In this document: positions 16,437 to 25,750 of the stretch, piece after piece
Numbering within the stretch: the stretch's first letter is position 1
Layout of the letters: the number at the start of each line of letters is the position of its first letter
Assembly: GCA_039934035.1 (NCBI GenBank)
Contig: JBDTMZ010000147.1
Span: 62,001 to 126,000 of the forward strand
Source: Solibacter sp039934035
Lineage (GTDB): Bacteria > Acidobacteriota > Terriglobia > Bryobacterales > Bryobacteraceae
Direction of reading: 5' to 3'
DNA length: 64,000 nucleotides
Program-made: the position numbers and the translations under genes
The notes under the pieces: model-generated
Seen by the model: only the letters and a program-made list of their open reading frames with translations
Database searches by the model: none
Told to the model about the DNA's origin: nothing

Positions 16437-18587
16437 ATGCAGCGTAAGCTCCCCCCCTCGACCACGCTCGACTCCCTCAAGAAAGATGCCAAGCGCTGGC
16501 TCAAAGCTCTGCGCGCCGATAATCCGGAAGCCCGCCGCCGTCTCGAGCAGGCGTATCCGAAAGCCCCCCCTACACTAACCCTGCGAGCCGTGCAGCACGC
16601 CCTGGCCCGCGTCTACGGCCACGAAAATTGGAAAGCCTTGACCGAGGCCCTCCGCGCCATCGCCGCACAACCCGCGTTGCCGGAGCCCGTGGACACCGCG
16701 TCGCCCGTCCACCGCTTCCTCGAATACGCGTGCCCCGACCACCACGTTCGCGGACGCACCGCGCACCGTATGGCGAGCCATGCGGCCATGCGGTTTCTGA
16801 CGGCCCATCCGGAAATCGCGCGCGCCAATCTGTACACCGCCGTTGTCTGTGGAGACCGCGACGAGGTCGCGCGTATCCTGCGCGAAGATCCGCAAGCCGC
16901 CAATCGCAAGCACGCCTCCGGCGGGCGCGAGCGTTCCGGCGCCGGCCGCAACTTCGATTTCCTGGGGGATTTCGGTGCCAAAGACTGGGAGCCGCTCCTC
17001 TACCTCTGCTTCACCCGCCTGCCACTGGCCACCGCCAACGACAATGCCGTCGAGATCGCGCAGCTTCTGCTCGATCACGGCGCCGATCCGAATGCCCATT
17101 ACATGGCGGGCGACAGCCGTTACACGCCGCTCACCGGTGTAGTGGGCGAAGGCGAGGAAGGCCGTCCCCCCCACCCGCGCCGCGATGAACTGGCGCGCCT
17201 GCTTCTCGAACGCGGCGCGGAGCCCTACGATTCGCAGGTGATCTATAACATTCACTTCCAGGGCGACACTCTGTGGTGGGTGAAGCTGATGCACGAGTTC
17301 TCACACAAGGCGGGCCGCGCCGCGGATTGGCAGGATCCCGAGTGGCACATGCTCGATCAGGGCGGCTACGGCACCGGCGCGCGCTGGCACCTGCGCGAAG
17401 CCGTCAAGCACAACGATCGCGAACTCACGCAATGGTGTCTTGAACACGGCGCGAACCCCAATACGCCGCCCGAGACCGATCCGCGCTTCCCGCAGTCGAG
17501 CCTCTACGAATACGCGGTGCGGCTCGGGCACCTGGAGATCGCCGAACTTCTGCTGCGCTACGGCGCGCAGCGGGTCGACGTCCCTCTCGACGACGAAACG
17601 CGCTTCGTCGCCGCGTGTCTACGCCTCGATCGCGACGCCGTGCAAGCCATGCTCGCGCTGCATCCCGAGTACCTGCGCTCGCCGAAGGCGATCTTCGCCG
17701 CCGCCCGCGGCGATAATGCTGATGCCGTGGCTTACCTGCTGGACCTCGGCACGCCGATCGAAATTGAGGACGGGCAGCGTCCTTTGCACGTCGCGGCCTC
17801 CCGCGATGCCATCGAAGTCGCGGCGCTGCTGCTGTCGCGCGGCGCCGCAGTCGACCCCTACGATCGCAGCGAAAACACGCCCATCGATATGGCGGTCTAC
17901 TACGGGCACACCCGTATGGTCGAACTGTTGACGCCGCACAGCCGCGACATCTGGAGCCTCACCCCCCTCGGCGCGGTGGACCGGATGCGCGACGTGCTGG
18001 CCGCCGAGCCCGCCCTGGCCAAAATCGTGGCCCACACCACTCCCCTCTTCTGGCTGCCAGATGACGAAGCGGCGGCCCTCGAAATCGTGAAAATCTTCCT
18101 GCAACACGGCGCCGACCCCTACTTCCGCGACGCGCGGGATGGCGACACCGCCGCGGACCGTGCCCGTAAGCGCGGCATGCGTCAGGTAGCCGCGCTCATC
18201 GATGCACCGCGCGCCGCCCCAAGTCCCGCTTCGGCGGACTCCTACCGGCAGGCCGCGCAGGATCTCGTGGCCGCCTACGAAGGCGACGCCGCTGCCTTGG
18301 AACGCCTCAATCGCCACTACCAGCGAACGTTCACCATGGACGATCTGAAAGCCGAAATCTGGCGCAGAAATTACGCCTTCCGCCAGCGATCCTCACGCGT
18401 TGCGAAGAATTCCGTGAAGCCGGAAGAGGCGCAACTGATCGTCGCGCAGGACGCGGGATTCGGAAATTTTACGGCGCTGCTCGCAGCCGCTGCGGCAGGC
18501 AACCCGCCCCAAGTCCCGCCCTTCTCAATCGACCCGATGGGCGAGCGCATTGCGCCCGCGCCCCATGCGTCCCGACGACTGGGATGA
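16437..18587 (+). CDS. Ankyrin-repeat protein, likely N-terminal part of a split ANK-LRR protein
   Basis: The ATG at 16437 has a strong GGAAGGAAGG leader seven bases upstream; the open frame extends further 5' without a signal. The 716-aa protein begins with a helical domain (LDSLKKDAKRWLKALRADNPEARRRL, then LRAVQHALARVYGHENWKALTEAL). Ankyrin repeats follow from about residue 130 to 590, including EIAQLLLDHGADPNA, LTQWCLEHGANPNTP and RPLHVAASRDAIEVAALLLSRGA. A C-terminal helical segment ends in PPFSIDPMGERIA and then runs into an out-of-frame tail. The leucine-rich-repeat gene begins inside its last codons in another frame. No signal peptide is present, so it is probably cytosolic. Confidence 0.82.
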   Translation: MQRKLPPSTTLDSLKKDAKRWLKALRADNPEARRRLEQAYPKAPPTLTLRAVQHALARVYGHENWKALTEALRAIAAQPALPEPVDTASPVHRFLEYACPDHHVRGRTAHRMASHAAMRFLTAHPEIARANLYTAVVCGDRDEVARILREDPQAANRKHASGGRERSGAGRNFDFLGDFGAKDWEPLLYLCFTRLPLATANDNAVEIAQLLLDHGADPNAHYMAGDSRYTPLTGVVGEGEEGRPPHPRRDELARLLLERGAEPYDSQVIYNIHFQGDTLWWVKLMHEFSHKAGRAADWQDPEWHMLDQGGYGTGARWHLREAVKHNDRELTQWCLEHGANPNTPPETDPRFPQSSLYEYAVRLGHLEIAELLLRYGAQRVDVPLDDETRFVAACLRLDRDAVQAMLALHPEYLRSPKAIFAAARGDNADAVAYLLDLGTPIEIEDGQRPLHVAASRDAIEVAALLLSRGAAVDPYDRSENTPIDMAVYYGHTRMVELLTPHSRDIWSLTPLGAVDRMRDVLAAEPALAKIVAHTTPLFWLPDDEAAALEIVKIFLQHGADPYFRDARDGDTAADRARKRGMRQVAALIDAPRAAPSPASADSYRQAAQDLVAAYEGDAAALERLNRHYQRTFTMDDLKAEIWRRNYAFRQRSSRVAKNSVKPEEAQLIVAQDAGFGNFTALLAAAAAGNPPQVPPFSIDPMGERIAPAPHASRRLG

Positions 18588-19929
18588 TTTCATCAGCGTC
18601 GTGCGCGACCGCCGCATTTCCCATGTCGACGGCAACGGCATGATGACCGACGACTCCCTCCGTCGCATCGCCCAGTTGGATCACGTCGTCAGCCTCAATC
18701 TCGCCGGCTCGCGCGAACTCACCGACGAGGGCCTGCTGCATCTCGCCGCCATGCCGCAACTCGAACGGCTCGATCTTAGCGGGCATCCCGGCGGGAAACT
18801 GACGGACCGCGGCCTCTTAGTGCTCCGCCACTTGGCCAATCTGCGTCGTTTCGAGATGTGCTGGCAGCGCGGCTTCACCGATGCCGGTGTCGCCAACTTG
18901 CGCTACTGTCCCAAACTGGAGCAGGCGAATCTCATGGGCTCCCTGACCGGCGATGGCGCTATCGAGGCACTCCAGGGGTTGGAGCGCTTGACTGACTTCA
19001 GCACCGGCCGCCTCACCACCGACGCCGCTCTGCCGCTGCTGCACAATTTCCCGCGCCTCAAAAACTATGACGGTCCCCCGCTCGCGCCCGGCGCGCAGGA
19101 CCGACCCTCCGGTGCCGCCCGCCTGCTGCTCGACGGACCGTTCACCGATGCCGGCCTCGCCGGACTCAGCGGCCTCGCAGGCGTCTTCGAACTCGACCTC
19201 TTCTGGCATGTTACCGGCATCACCTCCGGCGGGTTCGCCCATCTCACCGCCCTCCCGAATCTCGCCGTCCTCGGCTGCGATGGCAAACTCAGCAGTAACC
19301 AGGCGATGCCCCATTTCGCCGCCATTCCGAATCTCCGGCGCCTGCGCATTCAGGAGTCCGTCGCCACCCGCGAGGGGTTCGAAGCGCTCAGCAAATCGCA
19401 AACGCTCGAATCCATCTGGGGACGCGAGTGTCCTCACTTCGAGACTCGCGCATTCCTCGCCCTCTCCAAAATGCCCGCGCTGCGCGGCTTCGGAATCGGG
19501 TGCAGGAACGTTGACGATGCGGCGCTTGCCACCCTTCCCGACTTCCCCTCGCTTCGTGAACTCACCCCCATCGGCTTCTCGGACGCAGGCTTCCGCCACA
19601 TCGGCCGCTGCCGCCAGATTGATCGCCTCACCTGCATGTACTGCCGCGAGACCGGCGATATCGCCACCGGCCACATCGTCGATCTGCCGCTGACCTATTA
19701 CTACGCCGGGCTCACCCGGATCACAGACGTCAGTCTGGAGATCCTCGGCCGCATTCGCACGCTGGAACAAATCGAATTCTACGAGTGCAAGGGGCCCACC
19801 GACGCCGGCCTGCCGTACCTCGCGGCGCTGCCGGAGTTGAAGGAAGCCCACTTCAGCAGCCTGCCCGGGGTGACGCTCGCGGGCACCAAAGTCTTCCCGC
19901 CGGGCGTGCGCGTCTACTACTCGACGTAG
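18565..19929 (+). CDS. Leucine-rich-repeat protein, likely C-terminal part of a split ANK-LRR protein
   Basis: The protein is about 454 aa from ATG 18565; a TTG at 18550 is an alternative. It is made of RNI-like leucine-rich repeats of about 24 residues: LDHVVSLNLAGSRELTDEGLLHLAAMP, LERLDLSGHPGGKLTDRGLLVLRHL, and LEQIEFYECKGPTDAGLPYLAALP. It has no signal peptide and no convincing ribosome-binding site. Its start overlaps the ankyrin gene by 23 bp in a different frame. The reading suggests one ancestral ANK-LRR protein interrupted by a frameshift near 18540-18585, or a translationally coupled pair. Confidence 0.78.
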   Translation: MRPDDWDDFISVVRDRRISHVDGNGMMTDDSLRRIAQLDHVVSLNLAGSRELTDEGLLHLAAMPQLERLDLSGHPGGKLTDRGLLVLRHLANLRRFEMCWQRGFTDAGVANLRYCPKLEQANLMGSLTGDGAIEALQGLERLTDFSTGRLTTDAALPLLHNFPRLKNYDGPPLAPGAQDRPSGAARLLLDGPFTDAGLAGLSGLAGVFELDLFWHVTGITSGGFAHLTALPNLAVLGCDGKLSSNQAMPHFAAIPNLRRLRIQESVATREGFEALSKSQTLESIWGRECPHFETRAFLALSKMPALRGFGIGCRNVDDAALATLPDFPSLRELTPIGFSDAGFRHIGRCRQIDRLTCMYCRETGDIATGHIVDLPLTYYYAGLTRITDVSLEILGRIRTLEQIEFYECKGPTDAGLPYLAALPELKEAHFSSLPGVTLAGTKVFPPGVRVYYST

Positions 19930-19933
19930 CGCC

Positions 19934-21553
19934 TCAGTTGGACGTATACGCGCGCGCCCACTTCATCTCGGGCCGCTGGACCTCTGCCTCCCTGGTCACT
20001 TCCAGCAGTTGCGTCGCGTAGGCGCGCGCCTTCGCTTTGTCACCGGACTTGTCCGCTGCCATGGCCGCGCCGGCGGTAGCATTGAAGCGCCGCGGTGCCG
20101 TTTTCAGGACCGCTTCGTATTCCAGCAGCGCCGCCCCGGGAACGCCCTCCGCCATCAACAGATCGGCCAGCATCTCGCGCACCGGCAGCAGCGCGCCCGG
20201 CGTCACCGGATGTTTGTCCACCGCGTCCTCGTGATCCGCCGCCGCGCGCAGCAGGCGCAGCGCCTCCTGCTTGCGCCCTTCCGCCCAGGCGATCAATGCG
20301 TTGGCCGCTTCCCACTGCGCGCCCAGCGATCCGCCCCAATCGTAATCGCGCGTCGCCGGTAGTTGCTTGAGGATCGCGTCCACCTGCGCCGTCGCCGCTC
20401 GTGCTGCCTTCACATCGCCCGCGCGCGCCGCGCCGATCGCTTTGGCGTACAGCGCCAGCGCCTCCATATTGCGGTAGCGATCCCACGGGAACCACGTGGG
20501 CGACGTCTGGAGCGCCGCCGCCGCCTTCCAATCGTGCCGTTCCAGCGCCCAGCGCGCCGGGGACGCCGCGAAGGCGTACGCCGCCGCGAATTGATTTTCG
20601 TCGAGCTGCTTCAACTCGCTCATCCGCGCCAGCACCTTCTGCGCGCTCGTATCCTTCGCCTCCTGCAGGTAGGCGTACATCAGGTAATCCAGCGCGTGCA
20701 ATTCGTCGAAAGACCCGCTGCGTCCATGCAGTCGCTCCGCCTGCGCCACCCCCGATTTCGCCGACGCGAGATTCGATACGATCGAATCGTCCCACATGCC
20801 CAGCCGCGTGAAGATGTGCGAAGGCATGTGCAGCGCATGCGGTGAATCCGGTGCGATCGCCGCGTAAGCGCGCGCCGCCTTGAGCCCCAGTTCCGCGAGC
20901 GACGGATAATCCACCGCGTGAATGATGTAGTGCGCCACGCCCGGATGGTCGGCATGGTTCGGCAGCACCCGGTTCAAAATCGCGCTGCCCCGCTTCTGCC
21001 ACGCGTACGTCTTATCGGTCGGGTCCAGATAGCCGATCGCCACAAGCTGCAGCGCATGGAAGATCGCCGCCTCATCGTCCTTCGGATTGCTGCTGCTCAA
21101 CTCCCCGAGCGCCTTCTCATAATTCCTGGCGCGCGTGATATGATCCACCGTCTGCCAGTCTCTGTAAAACACCGCGAGCGCATCGATGTATCCCTGCTCG
21201 CGCGGGCTCTTCGCTGGATTGTGTGTGGCCAAGTCCAGCGCCGCCGCGCCCTGCTTCAGTTCGTCCGCCGTGGGCGGCGCCCACACCGGGTGATACCACG
21301 TGCGCGCGATACCCCAGTGCGCCATAACGCACGCCGGATCTGCCTTCGCAGCCTCGCCGAAAGTGCGTCGCGCCTCCTCATAGCCGAACGAGTGCAGCAT
21401 CGCCACGCCTCGCGTCATCGCCTGCTGCGCCGGTGGGTTGCACGTCGTGGGGAAATCCACATTGCCCAATCCGGCAACGGGATGCTGGTGCTGCGAATGG
21501 TCTTCCTGTGCCGCCGCCAGGATCGGAAAAAGAAGCAGGAACGCGAACCGCAT
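19934..21553 (-). CDS. Secreted TPR-like protein
   Basis: The 539-aa protein starts at ATG 21553, with AAGGAGGG upstream on the minus strand. A short signal peptide (MRFAFLLLFPILAAA) is followed by a His-rich patch EDHSQHQHP. TPR-like helical pairs cover the rest: FGYEEARRTFGEAAKADPACVMAHWGIA, HADHPGVAHYIIHAVDYPSLAELGLKAARAYA, and PRRFNATAGAAMAADKSGDKAKARAYA. Conserved HMPSHIFTRLGMWD is typical of this TPR family in Acidobacteria and Proteobacteria. It is probably periplasmic. Function is unknown; the N-terminal histidines could bind metal (inference). It is convergent with the LRR gene, with 4 bp between the stops. Confidence 0.78.
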   Translation of the reverse strand: MRFAFLLLFPILAAAQEDHSQHQHPVAGLGNVDFPTTCNPPAQQAMTRGVAMLHSFGYEEARRTFGEAAKADPACVMAHWGIARTWYHPVWAPPTADELKQGAAALDLATHNPAKSPREQGYIDALAVFYRDWQTVDHITRARNYEKALGELSSSNPKDDEAAIFHALQLVAIGYLDPTDKTYAWQKRGSAILNRVLPNHADHPGVAHYIIHAVDYPSLAELGLKAARAYAAIAPDSPHALHMPSHIFTRLGMWDDSIVSNLASAKSGVAQAERLHGRSGSFDELHALDYLMYAYLQEAKDTSAQKVLARMSELKQLDENQFAAAYAFAASPARWALERHDWKAAAALQTSPTWFPWDRYRNMEALALYAKAIGAARAGDVKAARAATAQVDAILKQLPATRDYDWGGSLGAQWEAANALIAWAEGRKQEALRLLRAAADHEDAVDKHPVTPGALLPVREMLADLLMAEGVPGAALLEYEAVLKTAPRRFNATAGAAMAADKSGDKAKARAYATQLLEVTREAEVQRPEMKWARAYTSN

Positions 21554-21642
21554 CGGCCTACCCTCCTTCAATAGCTACCATTCTGGCGCGCCGCCGCGGC
21601 CTTCCGTTAGCGCGGGGCCGTGAAGAGAGTAAGCTATAACAC

Positions 21643-22527
21643 ATGATGCTCAAGATCCGCTGCTTGCGAACGGCGGCCTTCGCCCTCGCCCTCATGCCGC
21701 TGTGTGCCTTCGGACAGAACGACCCCAACCGCAAGGACTGGGTCCAACTGTTCAACGGCAAGAATCTGGATGGCTGGGTCATGAAGATCACCGGCTACCC
21801 ATTGGGCGAGAACTACGGCAACACCTTCCGCGTGGAAAACGGGCTCTTCAAAGCTGCCTACGATCAGTACCCGGAGTTTGGTGGTAAATTCGGCCACATC
21901 TTCTACAAGCAGAAGTTTTCGCATTACATCGTGGCCGTGGAATATCGCTTCACCGGCGAGCAGTCCAAGGGCGGACCGGAGTGGGCGCTGCGCAATAACG
22001 GCATCATGATTCACTGCCAGCCGCCGGAAACCATGGGCAAAGATCAGGATTTCCCCATCTCCGTCGAAGTGCAGTTGCTGGGCGGCGGACCCACCGGGGA
22101 GCGCAGCACCGCCAACATGTGCTCGCCCGGCACCGAGGTGTTCCGCAACGGCGAAATGGTGAAGAGCCACTGCATCAACTCCACCTCGCCCACCTTCCGC
22201 GGCGACCAGTGGGTACGCGTCGAAGCGGAAGTGCTCGGCAGCGAGCACGTCCGTCACCTGATAGACGGCAAAGTGGTGCTGGAGTACAACAACCTGCAGA
22301 TCGGCGGCGGCAGCGTCAATCATTTCGACCCGGCGGTGAAGAAGGATGGCGCACCGCTCGGCGAGGGCTACATCGCGCTCCAGGGCGAGAGCCACCCCAC
22401 TGAGTTCCGCAAGATCGAACTGCTCAACCTCTCGGGCTGCATGGACCCCAAGGCGTCGAATTACAAGACCTACTACGTGCACCAGGACAACGCGACCTGC
22501 GCCTACCAGAACGGCAAGAAGAAGTAG
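21643..22527 (+). CDS. Secreted DUF1080 (3-keto-disaccharide hydrolase-like) protein
   Basis: The 294-aa protein has a signal peptide (MMLKIRCLRTAAFALALMPLCAFG). A single DUF1080 jelly-roll follows: WVQLFNGKNLDGWVMKITG, FRVENGLFKAAYD, YRFTGEQSKGGPEWALRNNGIMIH, DFPISVEVQLLGG, and GYIALQGESHPTEFRKIELL. DUF1080 enzymes cleave 3-keto-glycosides in the periplasm after oxidation by Gfo/Idh-type dehydrogenases; none of those partners is here. After the domain there is a short Cys-bearing tail (LSGCMDPKASNYKTYY...TCAY) resembling calcium-binding-like tails of exported proteins. Confidence 0.86.
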   Translation: MMLKIRCLRTAAFALALMPLCAFGQNDPNRKDWVQLFNGKNLDGWVMKITGYPLGENYGNTFRVENGLFKAAYDQYPEFGGKFGHIFYKQKFSHYIVAVEYRFTGEQSKGGPEWALRNNGIMIHCQPPETMGKDQDFPISVEVQLLGGGPTGERSTANMCSPGTEVFRNGEMVKSHCINSTSPTFRGDQWVRVEAEVLGSEHVRHLIDGKVVLEYNNLQIGGGSVNHFDPAVKKDGAPLGEGYIALQGESHPTEFRKIELLNLSGCMDPKASNYKTYYVHQDNATCAYQNGKKK

Positions 22528-22572
22528 CGCGCGTCATTCTACCTGCGCGATCTTTCGCGCCAGCTAATCGCT

Positions 22573-22776
22573 ATGAATCCCTTCAACATCGCCAAGAATT
22601 CCTGGTCTCCGGGAGATACCCGGGAAGTCGAGCAGCAGCGCCTGCGCAAGGCGCCCGACATCGAGTACGACTCCTACCGTAAGATCTATATCGCCGACGG
22701 ACACGAGTGGTCGATTGTGGGACAGATTGCGCGCGAGGATGGCAAGAAATACTACATTCTCCAGTGTGTTGGCTAG
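22573..22776 (+). CDS. Small hypothetical protein
   Basis: The 67-aa product is soluble and charged, with features such as REVEQQRLRKAPDIEYD and a C-terminal beta-like DGHEWSIVGQIAREDGKKYYILQCVG. It has no signal peptide or recognised family. It lies between the DUF1080 gene and the ADOP permease in the same direction. Composition is protein-like, but no ribosome-binding site is clear. Confidence 0.5.
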   Translation: MNPFNIAKNSWSPGDTREVEQQRLRKAPDIEYDSYRKIYIADGHEWSIVGQIAREDGKKYYILQCVG

Positions 22777-22842
22777 TTTCCCACACGAAACTCGCAAATT
22801 CTGCAAACTTTTTTCGCGCCGCGCCGTATTACCTGGTAAGCC

Positions 22843-25353
22843 ATGGCCCGATTTACGCACGATCTCAAGTTTGCGCTGCGCAGCCTCCGCCGCAGCCCCC
22901 TCTTCACCCTGGTAGCCGTTGCATCCCTGGCTCTCGGCATCGGCGCCAACACCGCCATCTTCACCCTGATCGATCAACTGATACTGCGCCTGCTGCCGGT
23001 CGCTCAGCCCGAACAGTTGGTGATGATCTGGACCACCGGGCCGCACATGGGCGACAACCGCGGCGGCCGCATGGCCTCCTATCCGATGTATCAGGATTTC
23101 CAACGGAAGGCGCAGGCTTTTTCCAGCGTCTTCTGCAGGCGCAACATTCCCGTCTCGCTCAGCTTTAAGGGACAGACCGAACGCGTCGAGGCGGAGCTCG
23201 TCTCTGGAAACTACTTTCAGGCACTGGGCGTGCGTCCCCATCTCGGGCGCGTCTTCTCGCCCGAAGAGGACGACCGCGTTTATAAGGGCCATCCTTCCGT
23301 GGTGCTCGGCTACGACTACTGGGTATCGCGCTATGCGGCCGACCCCGGCGTCATCGGGCAGAAACTGGTGGTCAACGATTACCCGATGACCATCGTGGGG
23401 GTTTCTGCCCAGGGCTTCCACGGCATGGATCCGGCCCGCAGCGTCCAACTCCGCATCCCCATTCAAATGAAGCCGCTGATGACGCCAGGTTGGGATTCAA
23501 TCGGCAACCGGCGCAGCCAGTGGGTGAACATGTTTGCGCGAATGAAGCCCGGCTATACCGTGCAATCGGCGCAGGCGTCGCTCCAGCCGCTGCTCGTGCA
23601 GGTCCTGCGCGACGAACTTACCCAGAAGGAACTCAAGAGCATTTCCGCCTTCAATCGCGACCGCTTCCTGCAGCGCAAAATTCAAATGGAGCCCGCGGCC
23701 AACGGCTACTCGCAGATGCGCCGCGATTACGCCACCGCGCTCACCGTGCTGATGTGCATGGTGGGGCTCGTGCTGCTCATCGCCTGCTTCAACGTGGCGA
23801 ACCTGATGATCGCGCGCGCCGTGTCGCGCCAGAAGGAAGTGGCGGTACGCCTCGCGGTCGGCGCCTCGCGCTGGCAGTTGCTGCGCCAACTGCTGATTGA
23901 AAGTCTCGTGCTCTCCGCGGCCGGCGGCGCCGTCGGCATCTTCCTTTCGGTCGCCATGATTCGCGGCCTCCTCCACTTCCTGCCGGGCGATGCCTCCACC
24001 CTCATGCTGCGCGCCGAACCCGATTTGCGCATCTTCGGCTTCAACGCGGCGCTCGCCCTGTTCACCGGTATCCTGTTTGGCCTCGCGCCCGCCATCCAGT
24101 CCCTCAACGTGGATCTCTGGAATACCTTGAAGGATGTAGTGGGCGCGGTCTCCGGCAGCGGCGGCTCCGTGCGCCTGCGCAAGACCCTGGTCACCGCGCA
24201 GGTGGCGTTCTCATTCCTCCTGCTGGTGGGCTCCGGTCTCTTTGTGCGCACGCTCGCCAATCTTCAGCAGACCAACCCCGGCTTCCGCCAGCTCGATAAT
24301 CTCGTGACCTTTCAGGTGGACCCCTCGCTCAGCGGATACTCCGTCCCGCGCATGCAGGATTTCTACTCGCGCCTGCTGACGAACATTCGTGCCGTCCCGG
24401 GCGTGAAGTCGGCGGGCTATGCGATGGTGCCGGTCCTGAGCGGCGACGAATGGGATTCCACCATGTCGGTGGAAGGGCACGTCAACAAGGACAACGAGGA
24501 CAATCAGGCATTCATGAACGGCGTATCGCCGGGCTATTGGGCGACCATGGGCGTGTCTCTGCTGGAAGGCCGCGATTTCGATGAACATCGCGATATCGGT
24601 AAGAAAATCAACGTCGCGATCGTCAACCGCAAGTTCGCCAGCCACTTCTTCGGCAATCGGAGCGCAGTGGGTAAGCACGTGGGCTTCGGCGATGGACCGG
24701 GCTCGAAAGTGGACATGGAGATCGTCGGGGTCGCCGAAGATTCCCTCTACGAAGGTCCCCGCGAAGGTGTTCACCGCCAGGTGTTCGTGTCCTTCGTTCA
24801 GACCGACTATCCGGCCGGCGTCGCCTTCTACGTGCGCACCTCGCAGGATTCCCGCAGCTTGTTCAACGTCCTGCGCCGCAAAGTGCAGGAACTCGACGGC
24901 CTCATGCCGGTCTACGACATGAAAACCCTGGAACACCAGCTCGACGAGACGCTGAGCACCGAGCGTCTCATTGCCGTGCTCTCCGCCGCGTTTGGTGTGC
25001 TGGCTACCGTACTGGCCGCGCTCGGGCTCTACGGCGTGATGGCTTTCATGGTGGCTCGCCGCACCAAGGAAATTGGACTCCGCATGGCGCTCGGTGCGCC
25101 GCAAGCGCAAGTCGTGTGGATGGTGATGCGCGAGACCCTGCAGGTTCTCGGCGCCGGGCTCGCAATCGGCGTTCCCGCCACGCTACTGTTAAGCAAATAC
25201 GTTTCCACCCAGTTGTTCGGCGTTAAAGCGACAGATTTCCTGTCAGCTGCTGCCGCGCTGGTGGTGCTCGTCGTGGTGGCTGCAGGCGCCGGGTTCCTGC
25301 CTGCGCGCCGCGCCAGTACGATTGACCCGATTCAGGCTCTGCGATATGAGTAA
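22843..25353 (+). CDS. ADOP-type ABC transporter permease (MacB/FtsX-like)
   Basis: The 836-aa protein begins with the family opening FTHDLKFALRSLRRSPLFTLVAVASLALGIGANTAIFTLID. A MacB-type periplasmic domain follows, then the first FtsX helices (about 300-420; LMIARAVSRQKEVAVRLAVGASRWQLLRQLLIES). A second periplasmic domain precedes the C-terminal FtsX block (about 715-836; VARRTKEIGLRMALGAPQAQVVWMVMRETLQ). The duplicated permease without its own ATPase matches the 'acidobacterial duplicated orphan permease' family. MacB-like proteins transmit force to export substrates or process envelope signals. No ATP-binding subunit is adjacent. A small exported coiled-coil protein follows after 12 bp. 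Confidence 0.92.
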   Translation: MARFTHDLKFALRSLRRSPLFTLVAVASLALGIGANTAIFTLIDQLILRLLPVAQPEQLVMIWTTGPHMGDNRGGRMASYPMYQDFQRKAQAFSSVFCRRNIPVSLSFKGQTERVEAELVSGNYFQALGVRPHLGRVFSPEEDDRVYKGHPSVVLGYDYWVSRYAADPGVIGQKLVVNDYPMTIVGVSAQGFHGMDPARSVQLRIPIQMKPLMTPGWDSIGNRRSQWVNMFARMKPGYTVQSAQASLQPLLVQVLRDELTQKELKSISAFNRDRFLQRKIQMEPAANGYSQMRRDYATALTVLMCMVGLVLLIACFNVANLMIARAVSRQKEVAVRLAVGASRWQLLRQLLIESLVLSAAGGAVGIFLSVAMIRGLLHFLPGDASTLMLRAEPDLRIFGFNAALALFTGILFGLAPAIQSLNVDLWNTLKDVVGAVSGSGGSVRLRKTLVTAQVAFSFLLLVGSGLFVRTLANLQQTNPGFRQLDNLVTFQVDPSLSGYSVPRMQDFYSRLLTNIRAVPGVKSAGYAMVPVLSGDEWDSTMSVEGHVNKDNEDNQAFMNGVSPGYWATMGVSLLEGRDFDEHRDIGKKINVAIVNRKFASHFFGNRSAVGKHVGFGDGPGSKVDMEIVGVAEDSLYEGPREGVHRQVFVSFVQTDYPAGVAFYVRTSQDSRSLFNVLRRKVQELDGLMPVYDMKTLEHQLDETLSTERLIAVLSAAFGVLATVLAALGLYGVMAFMVARRTKEIGLRMALGAPQAQVVWMVMRETLQVLGAGLAIGVPATLLLSKYVSTQLFGVKATDFLSAAAALVVLVVVAAGAGFLPARRASTIDPIQALRYE

Positions 25354-25365
25354 AGGAGTGACGCG

Positions 25366-25677
25366 ATGAAATATATAGCTCTAGCCCTGCTAGCGGTCAT
25401 GCCGGCTTTGGCGGACTGGCAGTGGCGCGGCGGTAGCGAGACCCGTCAGGCCATGGCCGAGGTCCGTCAGGCGCGCAGCGAAGTGCGGCGCGAAATGTTG
25501 CAGGCCCGCAGCGAAGTGCGCCGCGAGATGCTGCAGGCGCGCAACGAAGTGCGCGGTGAGATGCTGCAGGCGCAGCGCGAGTGGCGCGACAGCATGCGTC
25601 AGGCACATGCCGAATTCGCCCGCGAGATGCGCCACTTCCGCCAGGAAATGCGTAATGCCACGCGCCAATGGCGTTAG
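25366..25677 (+). CDS. Small secreted hendecad-repeat coiled-coil protein
   Basis: The 103-aa protein has an AAAGGAG ribosome-binding site and a short signal peptide (MKYIALALLAVMPALA). The mature part is a low-complexity helix without Cys. From Ala36 it consists of six 11-residue repeats (ARSEVRREMLQ, ARSEVRREMLQ, ARNEVRGEMLQ, AQREWRDSMRQ, AHAEFAREMRH, FRQEMRNATRQ). An 11-residue period points to a near-straight or right-handed coiled coil. It lies 12 bp after the ADOP permease and is probably co-transcribed, so it may be a periplasmic partner or substrate (inference). Despite low complexity, the signal peptide and ribosome-binding site make a real gene likely. Confidence 0.72.
   Translation: MKYIALALLAVMPALADWQWRGGSETRQAMAEVRQARSEVRREMLQARSEVRREMLQARNEVRGEMLQAQREWRDSMRQAHAEFAREMRHFRQEMRNATRQWR
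25471..25668 (+). repeat. 33-bp tandem coding repeat, six units
   Basis: Six tandem 33-bp units encode the 11-residue repeats of the small coiled-coil gene. The first two units are nearly identical in DNA and the last ones have diverged, as expected from expansion by slippage or unequal exchange. Confidence 0.75.
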
Positions 25678-25711
25678 TGTTGTGACCGCGTGATTCGCTG
25701 CTTTTGTCGTT

Positions 25712-25750
25712 GTGGGGCAGCCTTCAGGCTGCCGCCGCCTTCAGGCGGCC
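25712..25750. repeat. REP-like palindromic element, family A copy 2
   Basis: Two adjacent hairpins with the same TTCA loop are present: GGCAGCC/GGCTGCC (25716-25722, 25727-25733) and GCCGCC/GGCGGC (25734-25739, 25744-25749). GTGGGGCAGCC at the left edge is identical to the copy after dapF. Confidence 0.65.
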
